Shown piece by piece: positions 25,571 through 34,384 of a DNA stretch of 64,000 nucleotides (positions within the stretch are counted from its first letter, which is position 1; every line of letters starts with the position of its first letter). This DNA comes from Kordiimonas gwangyangensis DSM 19435 = JCM 12864. GTDB lineage: Bacteria; Pseudomonadota; Alphaproteobacteria; Sphingomonadales; Kordiimonadaceae. The position numbers and the translations under genes were made by a program. A model generated the notes under the pieces. That model ran no database searches, was not told the DNA's origin, and saw nothing but the letters and a program-made list of their open reading frames with translations. The stretch covers positions 236,893 to 300,892 of the forward strand of contig NZ_AQXF01000001.1 of the NCBI RefSeq assembly GCF_000375545.1, in the 5' to 3' direction.

Positions 25571-27003
25571 TTCACGTCTCCTTCACCGGGTTGGCCAAGT
25601 TCGAAGTCCATGACCGGCTGGCGGCTCGGGTCGTTGCGGTCAAAGATCACCGCGCCGTCCACGAAGGTAACATCAGCTTTGGTATAGACACTGAACGGAT
25701 CACCGGACCATAGAACGATGTCTGCGTCTTTGCCCGGCTCAATGGTGCCAACTTTGTCGGCGATGCCGAGCGATTTGGCGGGGTTGAGCGACAGCCACTG
25801 CCATGCCTCTTCCTTGGAGATATCCACACCGGCCTTGCGGCCATCAGCAAGCGCCTTGGCAGCTTCCTGATTGAGGCGCTGGATGCCATAAGCATCGTCC
25901 GAGTGGACGATGGCGCATGCGCCAGCCTTGTGCACAAACGGGATATTCTCGCGGATGCCGTCATAGGCTTCCATCTTGAAGCCATGCCAGTCAGCCCACA
26001 TCGCGCTGCATACGCCGTCCTCAGCCAGTTTGTCAGCAATCTTGTAGCTTTCAACCGCATGCTGGAAGGAGGTGATCTTGTAGCCGAACTCTTTCATGAC
26101 ATCGAGCATGGTGCCCATGTCATCTGCGCGGTAGCAGTGCATGTGTACGAGGATTTCGCCGTCAAGCACGCCTGCAAGCGTTTCAAGGTTCAGGTCACGT
26201 GCCGGTGGGGTCGCGTCGATACCGGCTTTATAGTCACGCTCATACTTGGCCCAGGCACGCTGATAGGCTTGTGCGTCAGACCACGCCTGACGGTAGCCAG
26301 CCACGTTACCCATACGGGTGTGCGGGCGGAACTCAGGGCTATTCTTGCCACTGCCGTAAACCCGTTTCGGGTTTTCGCCACAGGCCATTTTCATGCCGTA
26401 AGGCGCGCCCGGGAACTTCATGTCCTGTGCGACACGGCCCGGCACGTTCTTGAGCGTGACCGAACGGCCACCCACAAGGTTCGCGGAACCCGGCAGAAGC
26501 TGGAGCGCGGTTACACCGCCAGCAGCCGCACGGATGAAACCGCCATCTTGCGGCCAGTTGGAGTGTTCGACCCACGCGTCAGCCGTGACCGGCTCACCCA
26601 CTTCGTTGCCGTCCGAATGTGACTGCACACCGGGGCTCGGGTACACACCAAGGTGGCTGTGTACGTCGATGATGCCGGGTGTTACCCAGCGCCCTTCGGC
26701 GTTGATTACAGTCGCGCCCTCAGGCGCCGCAATGTCCTTGCCGACAGCCTTGATCTTGCCGCCTTCAACAAGCACGGAACCGCCATCGATACGGCCGCCC
26801 TTGCCATCAAGGATGGTAGCGTTGGTGATGAAAGTGATACCGCTTTCAAGCGGTGTGTAGCTTGACGGGAACGGGTCTTTGTTGATCTCAACAAATGCGC
26901 CCTGTTCCTCTGCGCCTGGCTGGCATGCTGCAAGCGATAGCCCCATCGCCGCAACGGCAAGCCCACGCCGAACCAGACTGGTCCGCGAGCGTGCTGTCCT
27001 CAT
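25567..27003 (-). CDS. Exported amidohydrolase (imidazolonepropionase/dipeptidase-like)
   Basis: 478 residues. The N-terminal lipoprotein-type signal ends LSLAACQPG, so lipidation at that Cys is likely. The metal site is complete: VHSHLG (H-x-H), then VHMHCY and QHAVES, and the Asp in VHSDDAYGI. The C-terminal IEPGKDADIVLWSGDPF is the usual closing strand. The enzyme should hydrolyse a cyclic amide, peptide or imide in the periplasm. GGGAGAC precedes ATG 27003. It is the first gene of a two-gene operon with the ligand-less paralogue; such pairs are known in marine proteobacteria, but substrates are unassigned. Confidence 0.87.
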   Translation of the reverse strand: MRTARSRTSLVRRGLAVAAMGLSLAACQPGAEEQGAFVEINKDPFPSSYTPLESGITFITNATILDGKGGRIDGGSVLVEGGKIKAVGKDIAAPEGATVINAEGRWVTPGIIDVHSHLGVYPSPGVQSHSDGNEVGEPVTADAWVEHSNWPQDGGFIRAAAGGVTALQLLPGSANLVGGRSVTLKNVPGRVAQDMKFPGAPYGMKMACGENPKRVYGSGKNSPEFRPHTRMGNVAGYRQAWSDAQAYQRAWAKYERDYKAGIDATPPARDLNLETLAGVLDGEILVHMHCYRADDMGTMLDVMKEFGYKITSFQHAVESYKIADKLAEDGVCSAMWADWHGFKMEAYDGIRENIPFVHKAGACAIVHSDDAYGIQRLNQEAAKALADGRKAGVDISKEEAWQWLSLNPAKSLGIADKVGTIEPGKDADIVLWSGDPFSVYTKADVTFVDGAVIFDRNDPSRQPVMDFELGQPGEGDVK

Positions 27004-27078
27004 TGTATATGTCTCCCTTTTTCGCCCCCCAAGAGGCGGTAACGCCGGGGAGCGTATCAGCCGGTCTAACCAGAGTCA

Positions 27079-27549
27079 TTAAAAAGGCGCGTGGTAACGG
27101 CTTCGTGCGACCAGCCGTTCTTCTGGTGCGATAAACGGTTGTTGGTCAATTGTTCGCGAACCAGGCGGTGCCGTCATCATGGCGACATGCATGATTTCTT
27201 CGCGGATGGTTATCAGGGTTTGTCCGCCATGCGCTTCAAATTTCACCACCACCGCAGAAGCGGCGACATGCCGGCCCGCTACATAGGTGTCGCAGCGGTA
27301 GCTTATGCGCGCATTGTGTCGCACATCACAATAGGTGATGTCGAGAAGCTGCAAGCCTTGGGGCGTGCGCAGCATGATGCTTTCGTGCGCACCGGTTTTA
27401 ACCCCGCCGCCATCGACGGCACAGATGGCCCCCTTGGGCGCAAACCACTGCGCCTTCACCTCAGGCTTCAACCAGGCACTGAAGACGCGTTCAATAGGCG
27501 CGTCTAGGACACGCTCTAGCGTGACGCTTTCAAAATTTGGCTGCGGCAT
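27079..27549 (-). CDS. SRPBCC (AHSA1-type) domain protein
   Basis: 156 residues. It starts with the activator-of-Hsp90-like pattern FESVTLERVLDAPIERVFSAWLKPE and AQWFAPKGA, typical of SRPBCC/AHSA1 bacterial proteins that bind hydrophobic ligands in a deep cavity. GGGGGAGAG precedes the ATG. It lies 53 bp after a VOC-family gene on the same strand, with a 7-bp GC hairpin (27568-27595) in between. VOC (PhnB-like) and AHSA1 genes are often paired in bacteria behind a small transcription factor, as here with MarR. Confidence 0.85.
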   Translation of the reverse strand: MPQPNFESVTLERVLDAPIERVFSAWLKPEVKAQWFAPKGAICAVDGGGVKTGAHESIMLRTPQGLQLLDITYCDVRHNARISYRCDTYVAGRHVAASAVVVKFEAHGGQTLITIREEIMHVAMMTAPPGSRTIDQQPFIAPEERLVARSRYHAPF

Positions 27550-27602
27550 TATCTCTCCCCCGTGGTCGGGCCGCCCGGATGGGGTCGAGCGGCCCAGCGT
27601 GA

Positions 27603-28061
27603 TCAGTCAAAGGCGTTGGCTTTGTTGCCTTCGCAATTAACCATCCACGGAATGCCAAACTTGTCTTTGAACATGCCAAAGGCCTCAGCCCAGTCGGTGG
27701 GACCGAAGGGCATGAACACCATGCCGCCCGCGGAAAGCGCCTCAAAAACGCGCTTGGCTTCCTCAGGGCTATCGACCTGAAGCGAACAGGCGGTGCCTGC
27801 GGCTGCCTCAAACATGCCCGGCGGGCAATCGGACGCCATCAGCACAAGATCACCCGCCACAAGGCGCATGTGTGCCATCAGGTGCGCACATTTAGACATG
27901 TCCATGCCTTCAGCGCAGCCCGCAGGATTATCATCCGGTTCCGGCGCGGGCATGTCGCCATAGGTGACTGCTGCTTCTATTTCACCACCGATGCAAGCCT
28001 GGTAGAATTCCATCGCCTCGCGGCAGGTGCCGTCGAAATTCAGATACGGATTGAGTTTCAT
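27603..28061 (-). CDS. VOC-family protein, PhnB-like
   Basis: 152 residues matching PhnB/3-demethylubiquinone methyltransferase-like VOC proteins: LNPYLNFDGTCREAMEFYQ at the start, YGDMPAPEPDD, HMRLVAGDLVLMASDCPPGM, and the end WGxx-type FKDKFGIPWMVNCEG. The fold is a paired beta-alpha-beta-beta-beta module; function in this subgroup is unknown, though some bind antibiotics or metals. It is transcribed divergently from marR, and the twin palindromes between them overlap its likely promoter, so MarR control is probable. Confidence 0.88.
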   Translation of the reverse strand: MKLNPYLNFDGTCREAMEFYQACIGGEIEAAVTYGDMPAPEPDDNPAGCAEGMDMSKCAHLMAHMRLVAGDLVLMASDCPPGMFEAAAGTACSLQVDSPEEAKRVFEALSAGGMVFMPFGPTDWAEAFGMFKDKFGIPWMVNCEGNKANAFD

Positions 28062-28151
28062 CTGTCGTCCCTTTTTTCTTGATTGACTGTCGTGGACCCG
28101 GGTTTCGCGCGCCCTTGATCGAAAACACTTTGATTGTGAATTATTTCACTT

Positions 28152-28198
28152 ACGTTGATATCAACGTTATTGACTTGAGGGTTGATATCAACATAATT
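28152..28198. promoter_or_regulatory. Twin MarR operators and marR promoter
   Basis: The perfect palindrome GTTGATATCAAC occurs twice, at 28154-28165 (extended to 16 bp, 28152-28167) and 28181-28192, 27 bp apart. A promoter for marR is visible: TTGACT (28170-28175), 17-bp spacer, ATAATT (28193-28198). The second palindrome fills the spacer, so binding would block RNA polymerase. The first lies toward the divergent VOC gene and can repress it. Confidence 0.75.
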
Positions 28199-28203
28199 AA
28201 AAC

Positions 28204-28650
28204 ATGTCAAAGAAAGATTTTTTGCCGTTAGAGATCACCCACTTGGTACGCGACCATTGCCTTTGCATGCACCTGCAGCGGGCAGCGCGAGCGATGGCCC
28301 GTCATTTTGATGATGCGCTTAGACCTCATGGCCTCACGAGCGGGCAATTCTCGCTCCTGATGTCGCTGAACCGGCCGGATGCACCCACGATCACCTCTGT
28401 CGCGAACCTGCTTGCGATGGACCGCACCACTTTGACGGCGAATATCAAGCCACTCGAACGACGTGGTTTGCTGACGGTAACAATCCCGGAAAGCGATAAA
28501 CGCAGCCGCTGCCTGTCGCTGACCGACGAAGGACGCACCCTGCTGGCAGAGGCTTTCCCCACATGGGAAGCGACCCACAAGGAGGTCGATGATATGATCG
28601 GAAATTCCGATGCGCACCGCTTGCGGGCCAACCTTGTTAAACTGTCATAA
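28204..28650 (+). CDS. MarR-family transcriptional regulator, probably leaderless mRNA
   Basis: 148 residues. The winged helix-turn-helix is clear: LTSGQFSLLMSLNRPDAP, TSVANLLAMDRTTLTANIKPLERRGLL and the wing ESDKRSRCLSLTDEG. MarR dimers bind short palindromes and release them on binding phenolics, oxidants or other small ligands; Cys residues at the N-terminus (HCLCMH) could add redox sensing. The -10 box ends 5 bases before the ATG and no Shine-Dalgarno exists, so transcription should begin at or next to the start codon. Likely targets are its own gene and the VOC-SRPBCC operon. Confidence 0.9.
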   Translation: MSKKDFLPLEITHLVRDHCLCMHLQRAARAMARHFDDALRPHGLTSGQFSLLMSLNRPDAPTITSVANLLAMDRTTLTANIKPLERRGLLTVTIPESDKRSRCLSLTDEGRTLLAEAFPTWEATHKEVDDMIGNSDAHRLRANLVKLS

Positions 28651-28755
28651 ACTTTGCACATGCAATATGCTTGAACAGACGGCGCGCCGCTGACGGCTTC
28701 CGCGTGGGCAAGACAAAATGTGTGACAGTTGGTGAACGACAGGCAACGCAAGAAC

Positions 28756-29577
28756 ATGGCGACAAGGCAAAATGCATTTCGGTGCATATGGGCAAGCTTG
28801 TTGCTCATGCTCGCCCCCCTTTCCGCCAATGCCGAATGCAGCAAAACCTTTGACCTCGGCATGCTGGCATTCCCGCCCTATATCGATTTTGATGCGTCTG
28901 GCACCGCCCATGGCCTTGATGTTGATATTTTGCGAGGCGCGATGGACCTTGCAGGTTGCACCTTCACTTTGCATGAAGTCCCGTTCAAGCGCGCGCTGCG
29001 CGACGTGAAGCTGGGTGATCTCGACGGCATGCCCAGCGTATCCAAAACGCCTGAGCGCGAAGAAGCCACCTATTTCACCACGGCAATGCGCCGCGAGGTG
29101 GTGGGCGGCTTTATTCGGAACACCGACAAGAAAGCCAGTGAAATCCCGTCGCTCGACGCACTCATCGCATCAGACCTCAAGGTCGGTGTGGTACTTGGCG
29201 GCTGGTACGGTGCCGAGTTTGCGAATGCAATGGAAACCAATCCCGCATTCCATGCCCGCATTGAGGCCAGCAGCGACTTCGTTACGCTCTTCCGCTGGCT
29301 GGAAGCCGGCATTGTGGATGTTGCCGTCGTCGACCTGCTGAGCGGCTATCACGTCAGCAAGGACGCCGGCTTGCAAACGCATATCGCGCCCCTGGCCTTT
29401 CGTATAAACGTCAACACCCTGCATCTTATGCTAAGCCGTGCAACGACGACCAACGCAGACCTTGAAGCAATTGATGATGCGCTGGCGCGGTACCGCAAGA
29501 CCGATGCATACAGAGCACTTATCCTGAGTTACGGCCCTGAAAACCTGACCCGCGAGCTGGCCGCCGGGCAGGACTAG
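28756..29577 (+). CDS. Periplasmic solute-binding protein (SBP_bac_3), orphan copy 1
   Basis: 273 residues, signal peptide with cleavage after SANA (residue 26). The family-3 extracellular solute-binding fold is seen in GLDVDILRGAMDLAG, PFKRALRDVKLGDLDG and SKTPEREEATYFT, typical of amino-acid-binding proteins. No permease or ATPase gene follows; instead a diverged paralogue comes next. It may feed an unlinked ABC transporter or act as a soluble sensor. ATG 28756 was chosen because the signal peptide starts there. Substrate unknown. Confidence 0.82.
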   Translation: MATRQNAFRCIWASLLLMLAPLSANAECSKTFDLGMLAFPPYIDFDASGTAHGLDVDILRGAMDLAGCTFTLHEVPFKRALRDVKLGDLDGMPSVSKTPEREEATYFTTAMRREVVGGFIRNTDKKASEIPSLDALIASDLKVGVVLGGWYGAEFANAMETNPAFHARIEASSDFVTLFRWLEAGIVDVAVVDLLSGYHVSKDAGLQTHIAPLAFRINVNTLHLMLSRATTTNADLEAIDDALARYRKTDAYRALILSYGPENLTRELAAGQD

Positions 29578-29639
29578 ACGTTTTTTATCGTATCGCGAAC
29601 GGGTATGTGGCACACTATATACCTGTATGAGGTGATGGT

Positions 29640-30515
29640 GTGGCGTTCAATGGACTAAAAGTTCTGACCTACCTTGGTGTGTCTCTACTCGGTATTGGCA
29701 CGGCGAAGGCCTGCGACAATGAACTCAATGTCGTCTATTTCAATTCCGAACCCTATCATTATGAAGCGGCTGACGGACAGCTCACCGGGCTCGATGTCGA
29801 AATTCTCGAAGAGACGCTAAAAGCTGCAGGGTGTACATGGCGCTACACCAAGATGCCGCTCAAGCGTTCGCTCTCCGCCATCAGCTCGGGCCTTGCAGAT
29901 GTTGCCATGGGTGCCTCAGCCACGCCCGAGCGCGAAAAATATGCATACTTCACATCACCCTACCGGCACGAACTAATGGTCATGTTCGTGCGAAAGGGTG
30001 AAACCACAAGCGTGCCGCAAACAATCGTGAGCCTCGCGGACCTGGCCGCTGCAAAGGTGCGGATTGGGGCACACCTGGGCAGCTGGTACGGGTATGAGTA
30101 TGCACGCCTGCATGAACGTAGCGCCGACTTCCGCATGCAGGTGCTGCAATCAGTGGATTATGAAAATCTATACCGCGCCCTGTTTTCTGACCGTGTGGAT
30201 GTGGTGATTGACGACATTTTCAACGGGCACGCCATTCTGAAACGGCAGGACCTGCTCTCAAGCGCCGACATTCACCCCCATGTGGTCAATGATGGCATGA
30301 CCCACTTCATGCTCAGTCGAAAGTCCGTGCCCGGGAAAACCGTTGAGCAGATCGACGCCGCAATCGGTGCGTTCCAGCACAGCCCCACCTACCGCAAGAT
30401 CATCTCGCACTATGTGCCGGAAGAGTACCTTAGCCGCTATCCGCTTCTGAGCGCATCGCCGGCCATCAACCCGGAGCACAGCGACAGCGGCCCACAAAGC
30501 CTCAAGGCCAGATAA
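29640..30515 (+). CDS. Periplasmic solute-binding protein (SBP_bac_3), orphan copy 2
   Basis: 291 residues, signal peptide cleaved near TAKA (residue 24). It is a paralogue of the preceding gene with the same order of motifs: GLDVEILEETLKAAG, MPLKRSLSAISSGLADV, SATPEREKYAYFTSP, then RIGAHLGSWYGYEY against the first copy's KVGVVLGGWYGAEF. The start codon is GTG with GAGGTGA just upstream. Tandem duplication followed by divergence suggests two related ligands. A strong terminator follows, so no transporter subunit belongs to this unit. Confidence 0.82.
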   Translation: MAFNGLKVLTYLGVSLLGIGTAKACDNELNVVYFNSEPYHYEAADGQLTGLDVEILEETLKAAGCTWRYTKMPLKRSLSAISSGLADVAMGASATPEREKYAYFTSPYRHELMVMFVRKGETTSVPQTIVSLADLAAAKVRIGAHLGSWYGYEYARLHERSADFRMQVLQSVDYENLYRALFSDRVDVVIDDIFNGHAILKRQDLLSSADIHPHVVNDGMTHFMLSRKSVPGKTVEQIDAAIGAFQHSPTYRKIISHYVPEEYLSRYPLLSASPAINPEHSDSGPQSLKAR

Positions 30516-30520
30516 AGAAA

Positions 30521-30557
30521 AAACCCCCGAAGCCTGCGCCCCGGGGGTTTGGTTTTT
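30521..30557. terminator. Terminator between convergent genes
   Basis: AAACCCCCG (30521-30529) pairs with CGGGGGTTT (30542-30550), followed by GGTTTTT; it ends the solute-binding protein transcript and, on the other strand, lies just beyond the POT transporter stop. Confidence 0.85.
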
Positions 30558-30574
30558 GTGCGATACGGTGCGCG

Positions 30575-32119
30575 TTAGTGCACGCCGTGCATGCCTTTAC
30601 GCAGGATTGGCGTCAGCAGCAGGATGAAGACACCCACACCGCCGGACAGATAACCAATCGTGGTGTAGACATCCATCGTCGCAACGATATCAAGCACACC
30701 AGAGTCTGCACCGTGGCCGCTTGAACCCGTGAGCGAGCTGATCCAGCCTGCCACATAGTTACCAAGGGCCGTGAACAGGAACCACGTCCCCATCAGCATG
30801 CCAACGATCTTGGAGACCGAAAGCTTGGTCACCATCGACAGGCCAACCGGGCTAAGACAGAGCTCAGCAAGCGTGAGCGACAGGTAAATGAACACCAGCC
30901 AGATGAAGCTTTTGCTCGTGCTGTCGTCAAGGCTCATGCCCCATGAGAAGACGATATAGCCAAGGCCGATCAGCAGCATGGCGATACCGAACTTGCCGGG
31001 TGTTGACGGCTCGAGCTTCTTGTTGGCAAGCGCCACCCAAAGCCACGCCATCACGGGCGCGAGCAGCACGATGAAGAGCGGGTTCATGAGCTGAACCTGG
31101 CTCGCCAGCACATTCATGCCCAGCACATCAAGGTTGAACTGTTGGTCCGCGAGCAGCGTCAGGCTTGCAGCTTGCTGTTCAAACAGCGCCCAGAATACCG
31201 ACTGGATCGCGATCAGGAAGCAGGCAACCATCAGGCGGTCACGCTCCACCTTCGTGCAGGAGCGGAAGGCGTAAACGAGGATCAGCGCAATCATCACGAA
31301 GCCCGAAGCGCCCAGAAGCTGGCCTACAAAGGTCTGATATTGCATCAGGATCCAACTTGCCACCACCATCAGGATACCACCGAGATAGATGGTGTGTTCC
31401 TTGTTGAGACCGATTGGCGAACGCTCTTTCAGCACTTCAGGGTTTGGCGGCTCAGCGCGGCCATCAAGCAGCTTCTGGCCACCGAGGAACACGAGAAGGC
31501 CAAACAGCATGCCGATACCGGCGAGGCCGAAGCCATAGTTCCAGCCATAGGTTTCACCCACATAACCAACGAGACCGGTGGAGATGAGCGAGCCCATGTT
31601 GATACCCATGTAGAAGATGGAGAAACCACCATCTCGGCGCGGATCTTTCGGGCCATAAAGCGCACCCACAATTGTGGAGATATTCGCTTTCAGGAAGCCA
31701 ACGCCAGCGATGATAAGCGCGAGCGCGAGGAAGAATATGTTCAGGTAGAACTCGTTGCGGACAACGGTTTCACCGTCCATGAAGGCAGCAGGGCCGTGGA
31801 AGCCCATGAGGCCGTGCCCAAGCACCAGCAAGATGGCACCATAGGTAACCGCTTTGCGACTGCCGAGGTAACGGTCGGCCATATAACCGCCGATGATCGG
31901 CATCATGTAAACGAGACCGGCGTACGCGCCGTAGATCATGCTGGCTTTTTCAGCGCTGAACAGGTGGTATTTCACCAGATACAGGACCAAGATCGTGCGC
32001 ATGCCGTAGTAGGAGAAACGCTCCCACATTTCGGTCAGGAAGCAGACCACAAGGCCAATCGGGTGCCCCAGGAACTGACGCTCCTGCGACCCCTCGGTCG
32101 AAACGACTGTGTCGGACAT
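30575..32119 (-). CDS. Proton-dependent oligopeptide transporter (POT/PTR)
   Basis: 514 residues, about 14 membrane helices. The POT signature EMWERFSYYGMRTILVLYL (ExxERFxYYG) is in helix 1, and FYMGINMGSLIS is the PTR2 motif. These proteins import di- and tripeptides with protons. AAGGGG sits a few bases before ATG 32119. Placed beside an exported S9 peptidase, it probably takes up small peptides released in the periplasm. Length and topology are normal for bacterial DtpT-like members with two extra helices. Confidence 0.93.
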   Translation of the reverse strand: MSDTVVSTEGSQERQFLGHPIGLVVCFLTEMWERFSYYGMRTILVLYLVKYHLFSAEKASMIYGAYAGLVYMMPIIGGYMADRYLGSRKAVTYGAILLVLGHGLMGFHGPAAFMDGETVVRNEFYLNIFFLALALIIAGVGFLKANISTIVGALYGPKDPRRDGGFSIFYMGINMGSLISTGLVGYVGETYGWNYGFGLAGIGMLFGLLVFLGGQKLLDGRAEPPNPEVLKERSPIGLNKEHTIYLGGILMVVASWILMQYQTFVGQLLGASGFVMIALILVYAFRSCTKVERDRLMVACFLIAIQSVFWALFEQQAASLTLLADQQFNLDVLGMNVLASQVQLMNPLFIVLLAPVMAWLWVALANKKLEPSTPGKFGIAMLLIGLGYIVFSWGMSLDDSTSKSFIWLVFIYLSLTLAELCLSPVGLSMVTKLSVSKIVGMLMGTWFLFTALGNYVAGWISSLTGSSGHGADSGVLDIVATMDVYTTIGYLSGGVGVFILLLTPILRKGMHGVH

Positions 32120-32268
32120 CTTCACCCCTTAATTGTTTTTATCGGGCCACCTGTTTGTTTTTTTGTGTCAGGCGACCACTCCCCGTGCACCCTTATGCCG
32201 GGTTCACCCGCTTTAGAAACCACAAATTAGGGGAGGGAAAAAGCAAAATTGGCTAAAAAACGCCAGTT

Positions 32269-34185
32269 TCACCATATGTTCTCTTGCGCAATTGTCACGT
32301 TCGGCCCGATGTGAGCATCGAGGAACCTGACAGCGTTTTGATAGTATATCCGCCTGTCTGCGGTACGCTTAAGCTGGTGTTCCGAGCCCTTGAGCACGAT
32401 ATATTCATGAGGCTTATCAAGCTTCTTGAGGGCTCTTGCCATCAGCTGGCCGTGCTGGAAAGGCACATTCATGTCCTCGGTCGCATGGAGCAGCAACACC
32501 GGCACACGGATCAGATTCGCACGGTTCAGCGGTGACCGCCGGCGCAGTGCATAATCAGACAGTTTGCCCTTGATACGCGGAACCGTCAGTGCATGGAAAC
32601 GGCGGGTCTCCAGATAGTCCACCAGAAGGGGCAACGAGGTCACACCGTTAAGGCTGATGGCACAGGAGATCAGATCATCGTCCTTGATGGCCGACAATAG
32701 CGATGCATAGCCCCCATAAGAGCCTCCCATGGCGCAGATACGTCCTGGCGCGGCCACGCCGTTATCAACCATCCACTCAAGACTGGTGCGGATATCTTCC
32801 TGCATATCCCTGCCCCATTCGGTATAGCCTGCGCGCCGCCAGCGTTCACCAAAGCCGCTTGATCCGCGGAAGTTGGGCTGCAGCACGCTATAGCCGTTTG
32901 CCGTTAGCCAGCTCACAAGCGGGGTGTAGCCGTCCGTCACCCGCTTGACCGGCCCGCCATGAATAAGCACAACGGCACGTCCGGTGCGACCATCTTCCGG
33001 CTCACTCAAGAGTGCATGCATGGTCAAATTCCCACGCCCCGGCAGCGGAATCCACACGCCCTGTGTTTTAGGTTCGGGCAGATTGTCGTCGTCACTTTCA
33101 TATGGAAGCGCCGTGATGGTGCCTGTTTCTACATCATAAAGGTAATAGCGCGGCGGCGCGGATTTCAGTTGCTGGCGGAATAGCAGGCGGCGGCCATCAT
33201 AGCTGGCGGACGTCAGCGAAAGCCCCTCCGCCCCCAGTTGCGAGGATACCTCTGTCAGTTTGGCGCGGTAGGCATCCTGCCAGATAACATCCTGCACTTC
33301 GTCCGCCGCGTAGGAGGCACCAACGGCAATGGTCGTCACCGGGTCAAAAATGGCTGAGGAAATGTCATAGCGTTCATGCCCCGCCAGCCTGCGAATGAAC
33401 TGGCCGTCCGCAATGTTGTAGCGCCACAGCGCGCGCGTATCGCTGTCATGAGCTGCGAGGACGAGCGCCGTTGCACCGCCTGCCTCCACCGCAAGCACGG
33501 AACGTACACGATCGTCGAAATAATCTTCGCGGCTGACCTCGCGCCAGCCACCTTCAGCGGTTCGGCCATACAGTTTCTGCTCGCGCCCGTCATAACCTTC
33601 ACCCAGCTCCACCGTGCCTTCAGGCGACGCCCACCAGCGAATAACGGGTGCCCAACCGCTGACAATCTTTTCGCTTTCGCCCGTCACCGCATCCACGCGG
33701 TAAACGGCAGGGAAGCCGGGCACACCAGGGTCTTCCCACTGTAGCAGTATTTTGGTCGGATCGTCCGGTAACGCGCTCAACAGGATCGGCGGCAGTTGGT
33801 CGGGGCGCGGCCCCTCGCCTTCGATCAGCGGTCGCAACCGTCCGATATGAGCATCGTAAAGCACCAGCCCATGTTCATCGAGCGAGATGAGCAGGCGCCC
33901 GTTGCCCACCCAGGAAATCCAACTGAGGTCGTTATACTTGTAAGGCAGTACATCGGCGGTTTCGATGCCTGCATCCACGTGCCAAACCACAAGGTCCGCT
34001 TCATCCCCATTCCGGCGAAGGGCGGAGAGGAAATGCCCGTCGGTGGACAATGCCACCGCCGCAAGCTTTGGCACCCGGATGAGTTTCTCAAGCAGCGCAG
34101 AATCAGCGGCCCCAGCCGCACCAAAACCTAGCGGCGCAGTGCAGATGAGGAAAATAACCAGAAAACGGGCAACGACTGTATTCAT
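32269..34185 (-). CDS. Exported S9-family acyl-peptide/prolyl peptidase
   Basis: 638 residues, signal peptide ending near GAAG-AADS (residue 27). The N-terminal 370 residues are a beta-propeller; the C-terminal catalytic domain has the nucleophile GGSYGGYASL, the acid in HATEDMNVPF and the base in GSEHQL, preceded by FRGSSGFGERW. This is the S9C-like (acylaminoacyl peptidase/DPP) arrangement. It should trim short peptides in the periplasm; the adjacent POT transporter on the same strand can import the products. Shine-Dalgarno before the ATG is poor. Confidence 0.9.
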   Translation of the reverse strand: MNTVVARFLVIFLICTAPLGFGAAGAADSALLEKLIRVPKLAAVALSTDGHFLSALRRNGDEADLVVWHVDAGIETADVLPYKYNDLSWISWVGNGRLLISLDEHGLVLYDAHIGRLRPLIEGEGPRPDQLPPILLSALPDDPTKILLQWEDPGVPGFPAVYRVDAVTGESEKIVSGWAPVIRWWASPEGTVELGEGYDGREQKLYGRTAEGGWREVSREDYFDDRVRSVLAVEAGGATALVLAAHDSDTRALWRYNIADGQFIRRLAGHERYDISSAIFDPVTTIAVGASYAADEVQDVIWQDAYRAKLTEVSSQLGAEGLSLTSASYDGRRLLFRQQLKSAPPRYYLYDVETGTITALPYESDDDNLPEPKTQGVWIPLPGRGNLTMHALLSEPEDGRTGRAVVLIHGGPVKRVTDGYTPLVSWLTANGYSVLQPNFRGSSGFGERWRRAGYTEWGRDMQEDIRTSLEWMVDNGVAAPGRICAMGGSYGGYASLLSAIKDDDLISCAISLNGVTSLPLLVDYLETRRFHALTVPRIKGKLSDYALRRRSPLNRANLIRVPVLLLHATEDMNVPFQHGQLMARALKKLDKPHEYIVLKGSEHQLKRTADRRIYYQNAVRFLDAHIGPNVTIAQENIW

Positions 34186-34384
34186 GGTCCTATTTTACCA
34201 AGCTTCCGTCCCGCTGCAATCGGTGCAGCAGGGCTTCAAGCAGTTTTGATGGCCCCTTCTAAACTGAGGGTGGTTTGAAAAGCGGCGAATACACGCTATT
34301 CTAATTCTTGGACTGCGCATTCCAGTATTGTCACAGTAAGTGGTTAAGGAAACTTTGCGCACGTTCAGGGGAAGAGGGAAAAAC

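Noticed and set aside
27568-27595. Terminator between the VOC and SRPBCC genes
   Set aside because: The 7-bp GC hairpin has no T-run, so it is at most a processing or stability element.
31142-32230. 362-codon frame on the plus strand opposite the POT transporter
   Set aside because: Charged, motif-less shadow; the transporter signatures on the minus strand are unambiguous.
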